A DNA stretch of 64,000 bases from Listeria monocytogenes (GCF_900187225.1 NZ_LT906436.1:1054001-1118000), one strand, 5' to 3'. Numbered from the stretch's first letter, positions 26,264 to 36,706 are shown. The notes: generated by a model not told the origin, from the letters alone. Numbers and translations: made by a program.

Positions 26264-29200
26264 ATGAATCGAATTAAAAAAGTATTAGTAGCAAACCGCG
26301 GAGAAATTGCTATCCGTGTTATGCGTGCGTGTACTGAACTCAAAATCAAAACAGTGGCTATTTATTCACAAGAAGATACTGGAAGTTTTCACCGGTATAA
26401 ATCAGATGAAGCTTATCTGGTTGGAGCAGGGAAAAAGCCTATTGATGCGTATCTAGATATCGAAAACATAATAGAGATTGCTAAAGAATCTGGTGCAGAC
26501 GCGATTCATCCGGGATATGGTTTCTTGTCCGAAAACATTGAATTTGCTCGTCGTTGTGAGCAAGAAGGCATTATTTTCGTTGGTCCTAAATCAAAACACC
26601 TAGATATGTTTGGTGACAAAATTAAAGCAAAAGAACAAGCCCTATTAGCTGATATTCCAGTAATTCCGGGAAGTAATGGACCCGTGGCTGGTATTAAAGA
26701 AGTAGAAGAATTTGGTGAGAAAAACGGTTATCCATTAATGATTAAAGCTTCCCTTGGAGGCGGCGGTCGTGGTATGCGTGTCGTAGAATCAAAAGAACAT
26801 GTCAAAGAAAGCTTTGAACGCGCATCTTCAGAAGCAAAAGCAGCATTCGGAAATGATGAAGTATATGTAGAAAAATGTGTGATGAATCCAAAACATATTG
26901 AAGTACAAATTCTTGGTGACACCCATGGCAACATCGTTCATTTATTCGAACGTGATTGTTCAATCCAACGACGTCATCAAAAAGTAGTAGAAGTAGCTCC
27001 GTGTAACGCGATTACTTCTGAACTACGTAACCGAATCTGTGATGCTGCAGTAAAACTAATGAAAAATGTTGATTATATTAATGCTGGAACGGTTGAATTT
27101 TTAGTTGAAGGTGACGATTTCTACTTTATCGAAGTAAATCCTCGTGTCCAAGTGGAGCATACAATTACAGAAATGATTACTGGGATTGATATCGTTCAAT
27201 CACAATTATTCATTGCAGATGGTTATGCGCTTCACGACCAACTAGTAGCTATTCCTAAGCAAGAGGATATCCATATTCACGGTTCTGCTATTCAAAGCCG
27301 TATTACAACGGAAGATCCACTTAATAACTTTATGCCAGATACTGGTCGAGTAGATACGTATCGTTCCACAGGTGGTTTTGGTGTTCGGTTGGATGCTGGT
27401 AACGGCTTCCAAGGAACAGTAGTAACACCATTTTATGATTCATTACTAGTAAAATTATGTACTTGGGGAATGACATTTGAGCAAGCAACGCGCAAAATGC
27501 GTCGTAACCTGATCGAATTCCGTATCCGCGGTGTCAAAACGAACATTCCTTTCTTATTGAATGTAGTTCGTCATCCAGATTTTGCGAGTGGTAATTACAA
27601 TACAAGCTTTATCGATACAACTCCGGAACTATTTAAATTCCCACATATTCGCGACCGTGGTACGAAAACGTTGCGTTATATTGGTAATGTAACTGTTAAT
27701 GGTTTCCCAGGAATTAAGCACCGTGATAAACCTGTTTATGCAGAACCACGTTTGCCAAAAATTCCTTATGGTTCGCAAATCTCTCCAGGAACAAAACAAA
27801 TTTTGGATGCAAAAGGTCCAGAAGGCGTTGTCGACTGGGTGAAAAAACAAGAAGAAGTACTTTTGACAGATACTACGCTTCGAGATGCACATCAATCTCT
27901 ACTTGCGACACGTGTTCGTTCAAAAGATATTTTTCAAGTGGCAGACGCAATGGCACATTTATTACCAAATATGTTCTCATTTGAAATGTGGGGAGGGGCG
28001 ACTTTTGACGTGGCATATCGTTTCCTAAATGAAGATCCATGGGTGCGCCTAGAAACACTTAGAAAACAAATTCCAAATGTGATGTTCCAAATGTTACTTC
28101 GCGGAGCTAATGCAGTTGGGTATAAAAACTACCCTGACAATGTTATCCGTGAATTCGTTAAGCAATCAGCACAATCCGGTGTCGATGTATTCCGCGTGTT
28201 TGACAGCTTAAACTGGATCAAAGGCATGGAAGTGTCCATTGATGCTGTTCGTGAAGCAGGGAAGGTCGTAGAGGCTGCTATCTGCTATACAGGAGATATC
28301 GATGATGACACAAGAACGAAATATACGATTGATTACTATAAAGATATGGCGAAAGAGCTCGTTGCTCAAGGTACGCATATTTTAGGCATTAAAGATATGG
28401 CTGGACTTTTAAAACCACAAGCAGCTTACCGTTTAATTGGTGAATTAAAAGATACCGTAGATGTTCCGATTCACCTTCATACACATGACACAAGCGGTAA
28501 TGGTATTTATACGTATGCAGCGGCAGTCAGTGCAGGCGTTGACATTGTTGACGTAGCATCAAGTGCAATGAGTGGAGCGACAAGCCAACCAAGCATGACA
28601 GGCCTTTATTACGGATTAGTTAATGGTAACCGTCAAACGAACTTAGACGCTCAAAATTCCCAAATCATCAATCATTACTGGGAAGATGTTCGTCACTATT
28701 ATAAAGACTTTGACAATGCGCTTAACTCTCCGCAAACAGAAGTATATATTCATGAAATGCCAGGTGGTCAATATACTAACCTTCAACAACAAGCCATTGC
28801 AGTTGGACTTGGCGATCGTTGGGACGAAGTGAAAGAAATGTATACAGTGGTTAATCAAATGTTTGGTGATATCGTTAAAGTAACACCTTCTTCCAAAGTT
28901 GTTGGAGACTTGGCGCTATTCATGGTTCAAAATGAATTATCCGAAGAAGATGTATATGAAAAAGGCGATACCATTGATTTCCCAGATTCCGTTATCGAAT
29001 TCTTTATGGGGGAAATTGGTCAACCATACGGCGGCTTCCCAGAAAAACTTCAAAAACTAGTACTCAAAGGACGTACACCACTTACAGATCGTCCAGGCGC
29101 TTTAATGGAGCCAGTTAACTTTGTTGATGTCAAAGCAGAATTAAAAGAAAAAATGGGTTATGAACCAACTGAAAAAGATGTCATTTCCTATATTTTATAT

Positions 29201-29704
29201 CCAAAAGTGTTCCTAGATTATCAAGATATGATTAACAAATATGGTGATGTAACAGTCCTTGATACACCGACATTCTATAAAGGAATGCGTTTAGGGGAAA
29301 CAATCGAAGTAGAACTTGAAAAAGGAAAAATCCTTTTAATCAAGCTAAATTCCATTGGTGAACCAATTGCGGATGGCACACGTGTTATCTATTTTGAATT
29401 AAATGGACAACCACGTGAGATTAACATCCAAGATATGAACGTTCAATCCACTGTTATTGCACGCCGTAAGATTGATACAACTAACCCTGAACATGTTGGA
29501 GCGACAATGACAGGTTCAGTCATTCAAGTTGTTGTGAAAAAAGGCGACTCTGTGAAAAAAGGAGATCCACTACTAATCACAGAAGCAATGAAAATGGAAA
29601 CAACGATTCAAGCGCCTTTTGATGGAGAAGTTAGCAGCATTTATGTTTCTGACGGCGATACTATCGAATCTGGTGATCTATTAATTGAAGTAAACAGAAT
29701 TTAA
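26264..29704 (+). CDS. pycA: Pyruvate carboxylase
   Basis: PycA makes oxaloacetate from pyruvate, bicarbonate and ATP and so feeds the TCA branch. The 1146-residue product has the standard domain order. Biotin carboxylase is at about 1-450, with LGGGGRGMRVV. The carboxyltransferase at about 530-800 has TLRDAHQSLLATRVRS and the metal-binding HLHTHDTSGN. The biotin carrier domain lies at the end, with LLITEAMKMETT, whose central Lys is biotinylated. Listeria pyruvate carboxylase is known to be inhibited by cyclic di-AMP. ATG 26264 has a perfect AGGAGG upstream and is preferred over an in-frame TTG at 26243. Confidence 0.97.
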   Translation: MNRIKKVLVANRGEIAIRVMRACTELKIKTVAIYSQEDTGSFHRYKSDEAYLVGAGKKPIDAYLDIENIIEIAKESGADAIHPGYGFLSENIEFARRCEQEGIIFVGPKSKHLDMFGDKIKAKEQALLADIPVIPGSNGPVAGIKEVEEFGEKNGYPLMIKASLGGGGRGMRVVESKEHVKESFERASSEAKAAFGNDEVYVEKCVMNPKHIEVQILGDTHGNIVHLFERDCSIQRRHQKVVEVAPCNAITSELRNRICDAAVKLMKNVDYINAGTVEFLVEGDDFYFIEVNPRVQVEHTITEMITGIDIVQSQLFIADGYALHDQLVAIPKQEDIHIHGSAIQSRITTEDPLNNFMPDTGRVDTYRSTGGFGVRLDAGNGFQGTVVTPFYDSLLVKLCTWGMTFEQATRKMRRNLIEFRIRGVKTNIPFLLNVVRHPDFASGNYNTSFIDTTPELFKFPHIRDRGTKTLRYIGNVTVNGFPGIKHRDKPVYAEPRLPKIPYGSQISPGTKQILDAKGPEGVVDWVKKQEEVLLTDTTLRDAHQSLLATRVRSKDIFQVADAMAHLLPNMFSFEMWGGATFDVAYRFLNEDPWVRLETLRKQIPNVMFQMLLRGANAVGYKNYPDNVIREFVKQSAQSGVDVFRVFDSLNWIKGMEVSIDAVREAGKVVEAAICYTGDIDDDTRTKYTIDYYKDMAKELVAQGTHILGIKDMAGLLKPQAAYRLIGELKDTVDVPIHLHTHDTSGNGIYTYAAAVSAGVDIVDVASSAMSGATSQPSMTGLYYGLVNGNRQTNLDAQNSQIINHYWEDVRHYYKDFDNALNSPQTEVYIHEMPGGQYTNLQQQAIAVGLGDRWDEVKEMYTVVNQMFGDIVKVTPSSKVVGDLALFMVQNELSEEDVYEKGDTIDFPDSVIEFFMGEIGQPYGGFPEKLQKLVLKGRTPLTDRPGALMEPVNFVDVKAELKEKMGYEPTEKDVISYILYPKVFLDYQDMINKYGDVTVLDTPTFYKGMRLGETIEVELEKGKILLIKLNSIGEPIADGTRVIYFELNGQPREINIQDMNVQSTVIARRKIDTTNPEHVGATMTGSVIQVVVKKGDSVKKGDPLLITEAMKMETTIQAPFDGEVSSIYVSDGDTIESGDLLIEVNRI

Positions 29705-29718
29705 AAACATAAATGACT

Positions 29719-29834
29719 AACGGGTGGGAATATGACGCTAATTTAAAGTGAAGAACTTTAAAAATCGATAAGTTAAACGTGTTATATAGACGTTTTTCCA
29801 GATTTATTAGCGTTAGATTTCCCGCCTGTTTTTT
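29719..29834 (+). ncRNA. Branched RNA structure with T-run between pycA and lipoprotein gene
   Basis: A long closing stem forms between 29719-29742 and 29806-29830, with 12 pairs, a small internal loop and about 10 more pairs. It encloses two local hairpins, 29744-29760 (TAAAGT/ACTTTA) and 29775-29795 (AAACGT/ACGTTT). A TTTTTT run follows. The overall shape is a three-way junction ending in an intrinsic terminator. It may be only the pycA terminator, or a regulatory RNA for the downstream gene. I do not recognise a known riboswitch class. Confidence 0.5.
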
Positions 29835-29855
29835 CTGAAAAAGGAGAACATACAT

Positions 29856-30755
29856 ATGAAATGGTTTAAAGGAATTGCCGTAGTTTTATTGCTTGCTATT
29901 TTAACTGCATGCGGGAATACGGAAGTAAAAGAGACAACGAAGCAAACAGAAGAAATCAAAGTGAAAGATGCAACTGGTGAAACAATTACACTGAAAAAAG
30001 CTCCAACTAAAATTGTTTCATTAATTCCAAGTAATACTGAAATTTTATTTGCACTAGGACTTGGTGATGAAGTAAAAGGAGTATCGGCATATGATGATTA
30101 TCCAAAAGAAGCTCAGAAAATAGAGAAAGTGACTTCTACTTCAGTTGATACAGAAAAAATTATTGCTCTTAAGCCTGATTTAGTTCTTGGACACGAATCG
30201 ATGCTTGCAACAGAAAAGGACGCTTATAAAATGCTTACAGATGCGGGAATTAACGTATTTGTAGTTCCAGACGCAACAAACTTAAAGGAAGTAGAAAAAT
30301 CGATTGCTACCATTGGTGATCTAACAGGAACGGAAAAAGAAGCTACAAAAGTGACCGATTCAATGGAGAAACAAAAAGTAGCTATTGAAAAGAAAGCGAA
30401 AGAATTAAAAACATCACCAAAAGTATGGATTGAAATTAGTCCAGACTTATACACAGCAGGAAAAGGAACATTTATGAATGAAATGCTAGAGCTTGCTGGA
30501 GGAACTAATATCGTAACAGAATCAGGTTTCATTCCTTACAATGAAGAAAAAGTAGTAGAACTGCAACCGGATATCATTTTATCTGTCTATCCTGATGCCA
30601 AATCAACTATCCAAAAACGTGCAGCATGGAAAGATATTCCAGCGATAAAAAACGATAAAATCTATGAAATGGATGCCAATAAATTAAGTCGTCCAGGACC
30701 AAGATTGCTTGAAGGGGCAGCAGATATTCAGGCTGTTCTTGAAAAGAATAACTAA
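29856..30755 (+). CDS. Substrate-binding lipoprotein, BtuF/FhuD-like
   Basis: The 299-residue protein has a signal peptide ending in LTAC (acylated Cys at residue 19) and a helical-backbone metal-receptor fold. The ligand domain begins with the APTKIVSLIPSNTEILFALG segment (about residues 50-69). It has the mid-domain ALKPDLVLGHES, the long linking helix rich in Glu/Lys, and the C-terminal SRPGPRLLEGAADI seen in cobalamin and iron-chelate binders. No permease or ATPase gene lies next to it, so it must use a transporter encoded elsewhere. An AAAGGAG site precedes the ATG. The ligand, cobalamin or a ferric chelate, cannot be told from sequence. Confidence 0.82.
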   Translation: MKWFKGIAVVLLLAILTACGNTEVKETTKQTEEIKVKDATGETITLKKAPTKIVSLIPSNTEILFALGLGDEVKGVSAYDDYPKEAQKIEKVTSTSVDTEKIIALKPDLVLGHESMLATEKDAYKMLTDAGINVFVVPDATNLKEVEKSIATIGDLTGTEKEATKVTDSMEKQKVAIEKKAKELKTSPKVWIEISPDLYTAGKGTFMNEMLELAGGTNIVTESGFIPYNEEKVVELQPDIILSVYPDAKSTIQKRAAWKDIPAIKNDKIYEMDANKLSRPGPRLLEGAADIQAVLEKNN

Positions 30756-31045
30756 TATTTAGAGCATAAAAAGCAGATTCCGCTTTACAAAAATTCACTT
30801 TTAAGGTAACTTAACATAGGATGGTTTTTGTCTAAAAAAGATATTTTTAGCAGAAATCAAAATATAAACTAACTGTAACATGTATTGAAGAATTAACAAA
30901 AACAGCAAGAAACACTAACATAGAAAACTAAAGACATCATTATGTAATAGTTCCTGTGTAAAGTGAGGTGGCTTTGTTAAACGTTAGATTGAATTTTAAG
31001 TATGGCAGATAAGTAACACATTATTATTTGGGAAGAAGTGTTTTT

Positions 31046-31849
31046 GTGAAACAAATTATAGAAGTATTAAAAGAACAATTTAAATATGCACCAATGATAT
31101 TTAGAATTGCCCGTTATGAAGATAAGGCAACCTATCAAAGTCATTACCTAGGATTAGCATGGCAAGTACTTAACCCGCTAATTCAAATCGCAATTTATTA
31201 CTTTGTGTTTGGTTTTGCATTTAATTCATCATCTGGATCTAATGCAAGTTACATTGAGTGGATGCTAGCTGGTATTATTCCTTGGTTCTTCATTAGTGGA
31301 GTTATTCTTCAAGGTGCAAATAGTATATATAATAAAATAAATATGGTTTCAAAAATGAATTTTCCTATGAGTATCTTACCAAGTATTAATATAGCTTCTA
31401 ATTTAACGAGTTATTTTACAATGATGGTACTTCTAGTTGGGTTGTTTGCGGTAAAAGGTACGCCAATTACAATATACTGGGGACAATATTTGTATTATTT
31501 CGTCGCGATGATTGCTTTCTTATATAGTTTTACTCTATTAAATGCAACTATAAGTGTTCTTGTACGTGATTACTACATCATGCTACAGTCATTAATTCGT
31601 GTTTTATTCTACATGTCAGGTGTTGTTTGGGATTTACAAACTAAGTTACCTGAATGGGCATTTAATATTTTGAAATTAAATCCGATTTATTATCTAATTA
31701 ATGGCTTTAGAGAAACGTTCTTGATGGAGAAGATGTTTTGGGAAAATCCGTCTTACACGGTTTATTTTTGGCTATTAACAGGCGTTCTATTATTTGTGGG
31801 GGCCTCTCTGCATATGAAATTCCGTGAACGCTTTGTAGATTATTTATAG
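31046..31849 (+). CDS. tagG: Teichoic acid ABC exporter permease TagG
   Basis: TagG/TarG is the membrane half of the transporter that carries lipid-linked wall teichoic acid out of the cell. The 267-residue product starts [19 protein letters not shown] near residue 20, a segment typical of the ABC-2 polysaccharide permeases. It has about six membrane segments, and the [19 protein letters not shown] motif lies near residue 200. GTG 31046 is chosen because GGGAAGAAG lies about eight bases upstream; an in-frame TTG at 31028 is upstream of that site. About 290 nt with no other recognisable gene precede it. The ATPase partner follows after 11 nt. Confidence 0.9.
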
Positions 31850-31860
31850 GAGGTATGACA

Positions 31861-32862
31861 ATGGATAAAAATATTAAAGTTTCATTTAAACATGTGTCCA
31901 AAGAATATGACCTCTACCAAAATAAATCTGATAAAATAAAAGGTTTATTCTTGCCAAAAAGTAAGAGAGTACAGTCTTTTTGGGCGCTTAGAAATGTTTG
32001 TTTTGATGTATATGATGGAGAGACAGTTGGATTAATTGGTATTAACGGTTCAGGAAAATCTACTATTTCTAATATCATGTCAGGTGTTATCCCACCAACG
32101 CAAGGAGAAGTAGTCATTAACGGCGAAACATCTCTTATTGCGATTGCTGTTGGTTTAAAAGGCCCTTTATCAGGTTTAGAAAATATTCGTCTCAAATTAC
32201 TTATGCATGGCTTAAAAGGTTCGCAAATAGATTCCTTATTGCCAAGTATTATAGAATTTGCTGACATAGGTGATTTTATCAATCAGCCGATAAAAAACTA
32301 TTCAAGCGGTATGCGTTCCCGATTGGGTTTTGCAATTTCAGTGCATACAGATCCAGATATTTTAGTTGTTGATGAAGCCTTATCAGTTGGTGACCAAACT
32401 TTCTATCAAAAGTGTGTGGATAAAATTAATGAATTTAAAGCACAAGGAAAAACGATAGTGTTTGTCAGTCACTCGCTAGGACAAGTGAAAAGTTTATGTG
32501 ATAAAATAATTTGGATGCATCATGGTGAAGTCAGAGAAATTGGTGACGCTGCAGAAGTTGCAGAAAAATATGATGAATTTGTTAAATGGTTTAATAAACA
32601 ACCAAATGACTTTAAGAAAAAATATCAAAAAGAACAAAAAGAAAAGCAAAAACTTCCACAAGAAAAGATTTATCCAACCCCTAATGCTAATAAATATAAA
32701 ATGGGTCTATTTGATAAATGTTTTTTAGTTGTTCTGTTAGCTTTATTAGTTCTGTTTGGATCACTGATATCTACAGGTAAATCCTTCATGGGATTATTTA
32801 GTGCTACTGACAACAAAGTGGAACAAGTAACAAAAGTAGATAAACGTACCGATTGGAAATAA
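31861..32862 (+). CDS. tagH: Teichoic acid ABC exporter ATPase TagH
   Basis: TagH powers teichoic acid export with TagG. The 333-residue protein has Walker A in [12 protein letters not shown] (about residues 59-70), the short signature [13 protein letters not shown] typical of polysaccharide exporters, and Walker [13 protein letters not shown]. The C-terminal 80 residues are unusual for an ATPase: a Lys-rich stretch and a membrane segment ([17 protein letters not shown]), followed by about 30 polar residues, as in other TagH proteins. ATG 31861 has AGGAGGT six bases upstream, whereas the ATG at 31855 abuts that site. Confidence 0.92.
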
Positions 32863-32866
32863 CACT

Positions 32867-32908
32867 AAGCTGTTTGCTTCTTAATACAAGATGCAGACAG
32901 CTTTTTTG
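32867..32908 (+). terminator. Terminator of tagGH
   Basis: Eleven pairs with one wobble (32867-32877 with 32893-32903), a 15-base loop and a T6 run. Confidence 0.85.
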
Positions 32909-33038
32909 GTTGAAAGTTTTTAGAAGTCATCTTTTAGACAAATATTGTGTGCTTTTTTAAGAATAATATTAATAATTCTTCAGATGTATGTTAGAATTAG
33001 TCTATCTGAAATTGTGAAATTAATTTAGGAGGGGAAAA

Positions 33039-34757
33039 ATGATTAAAAAAGTTTTTCATTTTATACTTGTACTGATGTTAAGTGTAAGTATAATACCTCT
33101 ATTCCATGCTAAAGCAGCTGAAACAACTAATGGAGTAGATAGTAGTGAACAGGAAGATAATACCGAAGTTGCGCGTGAAGAAATGCCTCCAGAGTCTGAG
33201 GAACCAGTATTCTCGCTTGAACAAAATAGAGATGATGCTATGGCTGCTTTAGTCGTGCCTCAAACTAGAAATAGTTTTTTGAGAGCAGCTAGTACTCCGA
33301 CATTTCAACAAACATTTATAAATTCCATTTCCACGCAAGCAATGGATTTATGTAAAAAGTACAATTTATATCCATCTGTAATGATTGCTCAAGCGGCTCT
33401 TGAGAGTAACTGGGGAAGAAGTGAATTAGGGAAGGCCCCTAATTACAACTTGTTTGGAATAAAAGGATCATATAATGGCAAAAGTGTAACAATGAAAACT
33501 TGGGAATATAGTGATTCCAAGGGTTGGTATCAAATCAACGCAAACTTTGCCAAATACCCATCACACAAAGAATCTTTAGAAGACAATGCGAAAAAACTTA
33601 GAAATGGCCCAAGTTGGGACTCTAGTTATTACAAAGGTGCATGGCGCGAGAATGCAAAAACATACAAAGATGCGACTGCATGGTTACAGGGACGTTATGC
33701 AACGGACAACACATATGCTTCTAAGCTAAATACGCTAATTTCTTCATATAATTTGACTCAATATGATACTCTGTACGATACGATTAAACAACAAAAAAAT
33801 GTTTCTGAAGATGCTAAAGTAGTTAAAGCAGATGGGCATGGTGTTTATAGTGGAATTTACAATACGTCTGCAGCCAGTGCGAAAAAGTTATCTACTGGAG
33901 CGCCTTACAACAACAAAGATGTAAAAATTTTAAAAGAAGGCACTACAAGCAGAGGAACGTGGGTCCAATTTTCTCTCAATAATAAAGTAATCGGCTGGAT
34001 GGATAAACGCGCATTTGTCTATTATCCAAAAGCAACAAATGTAAAAACGCTTAACCTAACAGGTAAAATCACTGCTGGATCTACTAATGGTTTATGGTCT
34101 GAGGTTCCAGGTACAGTGAATGCGAAAAAATTAGCTACAACAGCTGGTGCTTACCAAAATAAAGATGCTAAAATTATTAAGCAAGGTCAAATTAGTGGCC
34201 GAACTTACTATCAATTCCAAGTAGGCGGTAAAACAATTGGTTGGTTGGACGCTCGTGCATTTCATGTTTATGATAAAATCCAAAGCCAGTCAAATGTAAA
34301 TTGGAATCGAACTATTTTAAATGCCGATAAACACGGTGTGTACTCGGGTGTTTATAATACTTCATCAAGTAGTATGAATAAACTAAGTACAGGTGCGAAA
34401 TATAATAATAAAAAAGTAAAAGTTATTAAGCAAGCCAAGACCGCGCGTGGAACTTGGTATCAATTCCAAGTAAATGGCAAAACAGTTGGTTGGATGGATT
34501 ATCGTGCATTCTTTGACACAATTACCTCCCAAAAAACAATGAATAAAACAGTTACTGTGGGTAATGCCACGAATCATGGCGTTTTTGATGGAGTTTATCG
34601 AACCTCGCCAACGGTAAAACGAATTTCTTTGGGGAAACCATACAATAATAAAAAAGTAAAAGTGCTCAAAGAAGCTGTAACAGACCATGCCACATGGGTT
34701 CAATTTAAATACGGTAACACAACTGCATGGATGGACAAAAAAGCATTTAAATATTAA
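33039..34757 (+). CDS. aut: GW-module autolysin Auto
   Basis: The 572-residue secreted protein matches Auto, a Listeria surface autolysin needed for efficient entry into host cells. A signal peptide ends near AKAAE (residues 24-28), then an acidic propeptide runs to about 85. The family 73 glucosaminidase domain (about 87-245) has AQAALESNWGRSEL, which carries the expected catalytic Glu, and YNLFGIKGSYNG. Four GW modules follow, with GWMDKRAF, GWLDARAF, GWMDYRAF and AWMDKKAF. These bind teichoic acids non-covalently. The last module has Ala for Gly in its name-giving dipeptide. It sits between teichoic acid export and synthesis genes. Confidence 0.93.
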   Translation: MIKKVFHFILVLMLSVSIIPLFHAKAAETTNGVDSSEQEDNTEVAREEMPPESEEPVFSLEQNRDDAMAALVVPQTRNSFLRAASTPTFQQTFINSISTQAMDLCKKYNLYPSVMIAQAALESNWGRSELGKAPNYNLFGIKGSYNGKSVTMKTWEYSDSKGWYQINANFAKYPSHKESLEDNAKKLRNGPSWDSSYYKGAWRENAKTYKDATAWLQGRYATDNTYASKLNTLISSYNLTQYDTLYDTIKQQKNVSEDAKVVKADGHGVYSGIYNTSAASAKKLSTGAPYNNKDVKILKEGTTSRGTWVQFSLNNKVIGWMDKRAFVYYPKATNVKTLNLTGKITAGSTNGLWSEVPGTVNAKKLATTAGAYQNKDAKIIKQGQISGRTYYQFQVGGKTIGWLDARAFHVYDKIQSQSNVNWNRTILNADKHGVYSGVYNTSSSSMNKLSTGAKYNNKKVKVIKQAKTARGTWYQFQVNGKTVGWMDYRAFFDTITSQKTMNKTVTVGNATNHGVFDGVYRTSPTVKRISLGKPYNNKKVKVLKEAVTDHATWVQFKYGNTTAWMDKKAFKY

Positions 34758-34762
34758 ATTAT

Positions 34763-34800
34763 AACACTTCCATAATCTAATTTTATGGAAGTGTTTTTTG
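34763..34800 (+). terminator. Terminator of the Auto gene
   Basis: Thirteen perfect pairs (34763-34775 with 34783-34795), a seven-base loop and a T run. Confidence 0.9.
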
Positions 34801-34972
34801 TAAGTACTTTGATAATCAGTTTTTACGCTACCAGTGATGGACTTCGCTCGCTAAAAAAGGTATACTAATTTTCGTAGGTAAAGATTATATGTACCTTTGA
34901 AATCAAATTTTCGTTAAAAGTATAAAAAAATAGAACTACTTTAAGATTTTATAGTGAGGAAGGATTGTATTT

Positions 34973-36661
34973 ATGAGCAACAGTAAATTTATTATTACAG
35001 AATTATACTGGGAAAGAATTCAACTACATGTAAAGGGTAAAATAGAAAATATTTCGTTAGAGAACTATACGTTTTCATTTAGGACTTTAACAGATGAATT
35101 TCATTTTTCACCAACGGGAATCAAATTGGAAGGAAACACATTTGATCTTCGTTTCAATATTGCTATTTTAAATGATGGGAATTATTTACCAAGTGGGGAT
35201 TATCTCTTATCCTTATATAACAGTGAAACAGCGGATGAAATTGTTGCCCAACCGGCTGCTGAACTATATAAATTTCCAGAAGATGAAGATCTTTTAGAAG
35301 AACTAAACGAAGCTAAAACCGAAAACGAAAAAAACAATGTGCTTTTAGCAGGTTTAAGAAAAGAATTTAAACGCGGTGGGGCGAATCTCAAGTATACGTA
35401 TAAAGTCACCCCAATGATTTCTGCAGATGTAAATGAATTTGTTTTCTCTGTTTCATTTACAATCCCTGTACCAAAACCAACAAAGTGGCAAGTATTCAAA
35501 AATAAAATTAAAGAAATGTATCATACTTTCAGTTTTAATTTTAGAACTGGTTTGTTTAAATCTATTTTCTATACCTCACAAGCCCTAGTACCTAAAAACG
35601 GAAAACGAATTCTATTTTCTTCAGATTCCCGTGCAGAAATTGGTGGTAATTTTGAGTTCGTTCTAAATAAAATGAAAGAGATGGGTATTGATAAAGATTA
35701 TAAAATCAAAATGACCTTTAAACCCAACATTCGTTTGAGAAGAGCTTTTATTGAGAAATTTAGATTTCCATTTTTGCTAGGGAGTTCAGATATTATTTTT
35801 ATTGATGATTATCATCCGATGATTTATACAATTGACTTCAGCGAAAAAACACAAGTAATTCAATTATGGCATGCATGTGGGGCTTTTAAAACAGTTGGAT
35901 TCAGTCGTTCAGGTAAGCAAGGCGGGCCGTTCTTTGATGATAGAGCACATCGTAATTATACACGTGCTATTGTTGCTTCAGATACAGACATACCATTTTA
36001 TGCAGAAGCTTTTGGGATAAAAGAATCTTCTATTTTACCAACTGGTGTACCAAGAACAGATATTTTCTTTGATCCAGAGTACAAAAGAAATATTGTTACT
36101 ACGATGGAGCAGTTGTTCCCAGAAACTCAAGGCAAACAAGTTATTTTATTTGCTCCAACTTTCCGTGGAAATGGTGCGAATCAAGCTCATTACCCATATT
36201 TTAAAATTAATCTGGCTAAGTTTGCTGAATACTGTCGAAAAAATAATTCGGTCGTAATCTTTAAAATGCATCCGTTTATTAAAAATGAATTTATTATTCC
36301 AGAACAATATGCAGATGTTTTCATTGATGCTAGTTCTTATCGTGAAGTAAATGATATTCTATTCATTACGGATATATTGATTACGGATTATTCATCTGTT
36401 ATTTTCGAATTCTCTACCTTACAACGCAAAATGCTGTTCTATGCATTTGACTTGGAAGATTATGTTTCTACGCGTGACTTTTATGAAGAATATGAAGGTT
36501 TTGTGCCAGGGAAAATTGTATATGATTTCGAAGCATTAATTAAGGCGCTTGAAATGAATGATTTTGAACAAGAAAAGGTAAAACCATTTTTAGATAAGCA
36601 CTTTAAATATCAAGATACTAATTCTGCAAAACGAATTGTGGAAGAAATCTTTAAAAAATAA
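34973..36661 (+). CDS. CDP-glycerol/ribitol phosphotransferase-like protein
   Basis: The 562-residue protein carries a C-terminal CDP-glycerol glycerophosphotransferase domain (about residues 200-560), the TagB/TagF/TarL fold that adds glycerol- or ribitol-phosphate to teichoic acid. Motifs are IQLWHACGAFKTVG near residue 300, LFAPTFRGNG near 398, IFKMHPF near 430, and TDILITDYSSVIFEFS near 466. The first 150 residues form a separate beta-rich domain (WERIQLHVKGKIEN) of unknown role, and a charged EDEDLLEELNEAK stretch follows it. It is monocistronic, between Auto and galU. Whether it primes or polymerises the chain is undecided. Confidence 0.85.
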   Translation: MSNSKFIITELYWERIQLHVKGKIENISLENYTFSFRTLTDEFHFSPTGIKLEGNTFDLRFNIAILNDGNYLPSGDYLLSLYNSETADEIVAQPAAELYKFPEDEDLLEELNEAKTENEKNNVLLAGLRKEFKRGGANLKYTYKVTPMISADVNEFVFSVSFTIPVPKPTKWQVFKNKIKEMYHTFSFNFRTGLFKSIFYTSQALVPKNGKRILFSSDSRAEIGGNFEFVLNKMKEMGIDKDYKIKMTFKPNIRLRRAFIEKFRFPFLLGSSDIIFIDDYHPMIYTIDFSEKTQVIQLWHACGAFKTVGFSRSGKQGGPFFDDRAHRNYTRAIVASDTDIPFYAEAFGIKESSILPTGVPRTDIFFDPEYKRNIVTTMEQLFPETQGKQVILFAPTFRGNGANQAHYPYFKINLAKFAEYCRKNNSVVIFKMHPFIKNEFIIPEQYADVFIDASSYREVNDILFITDILITDYSSVIFEFSTLQRKMLFYAFDLEDYVSTRDFYEEYEGFVPGKIVYDFEALIKALEMNDFEQEKVKPFLDKHFKYQDTNSAKRIVEEIFKK

Positions 36662-36663
36662 AG

Positions 36664-36706
36664 AAAGAGGTAACTGTTTATAACAAACAGTTACCTCTTT
36701 TTTTAT
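36664..36706. terminator. Bidirectional terminator before galU end
   Basis: Sixteen perfect pairs (36664-36679 with 36685-36700), a five-base loop and A/T flanks. The converging galU stop lies at its edge. Confidence 0.9.

Noticed and set aside
30974-31012. A 12-codon frame upstream of tagG starting at TTG
   Set aside because: GAGGTGG lies only two bases before the TTG, too close for initiation, and nothing else supports it.
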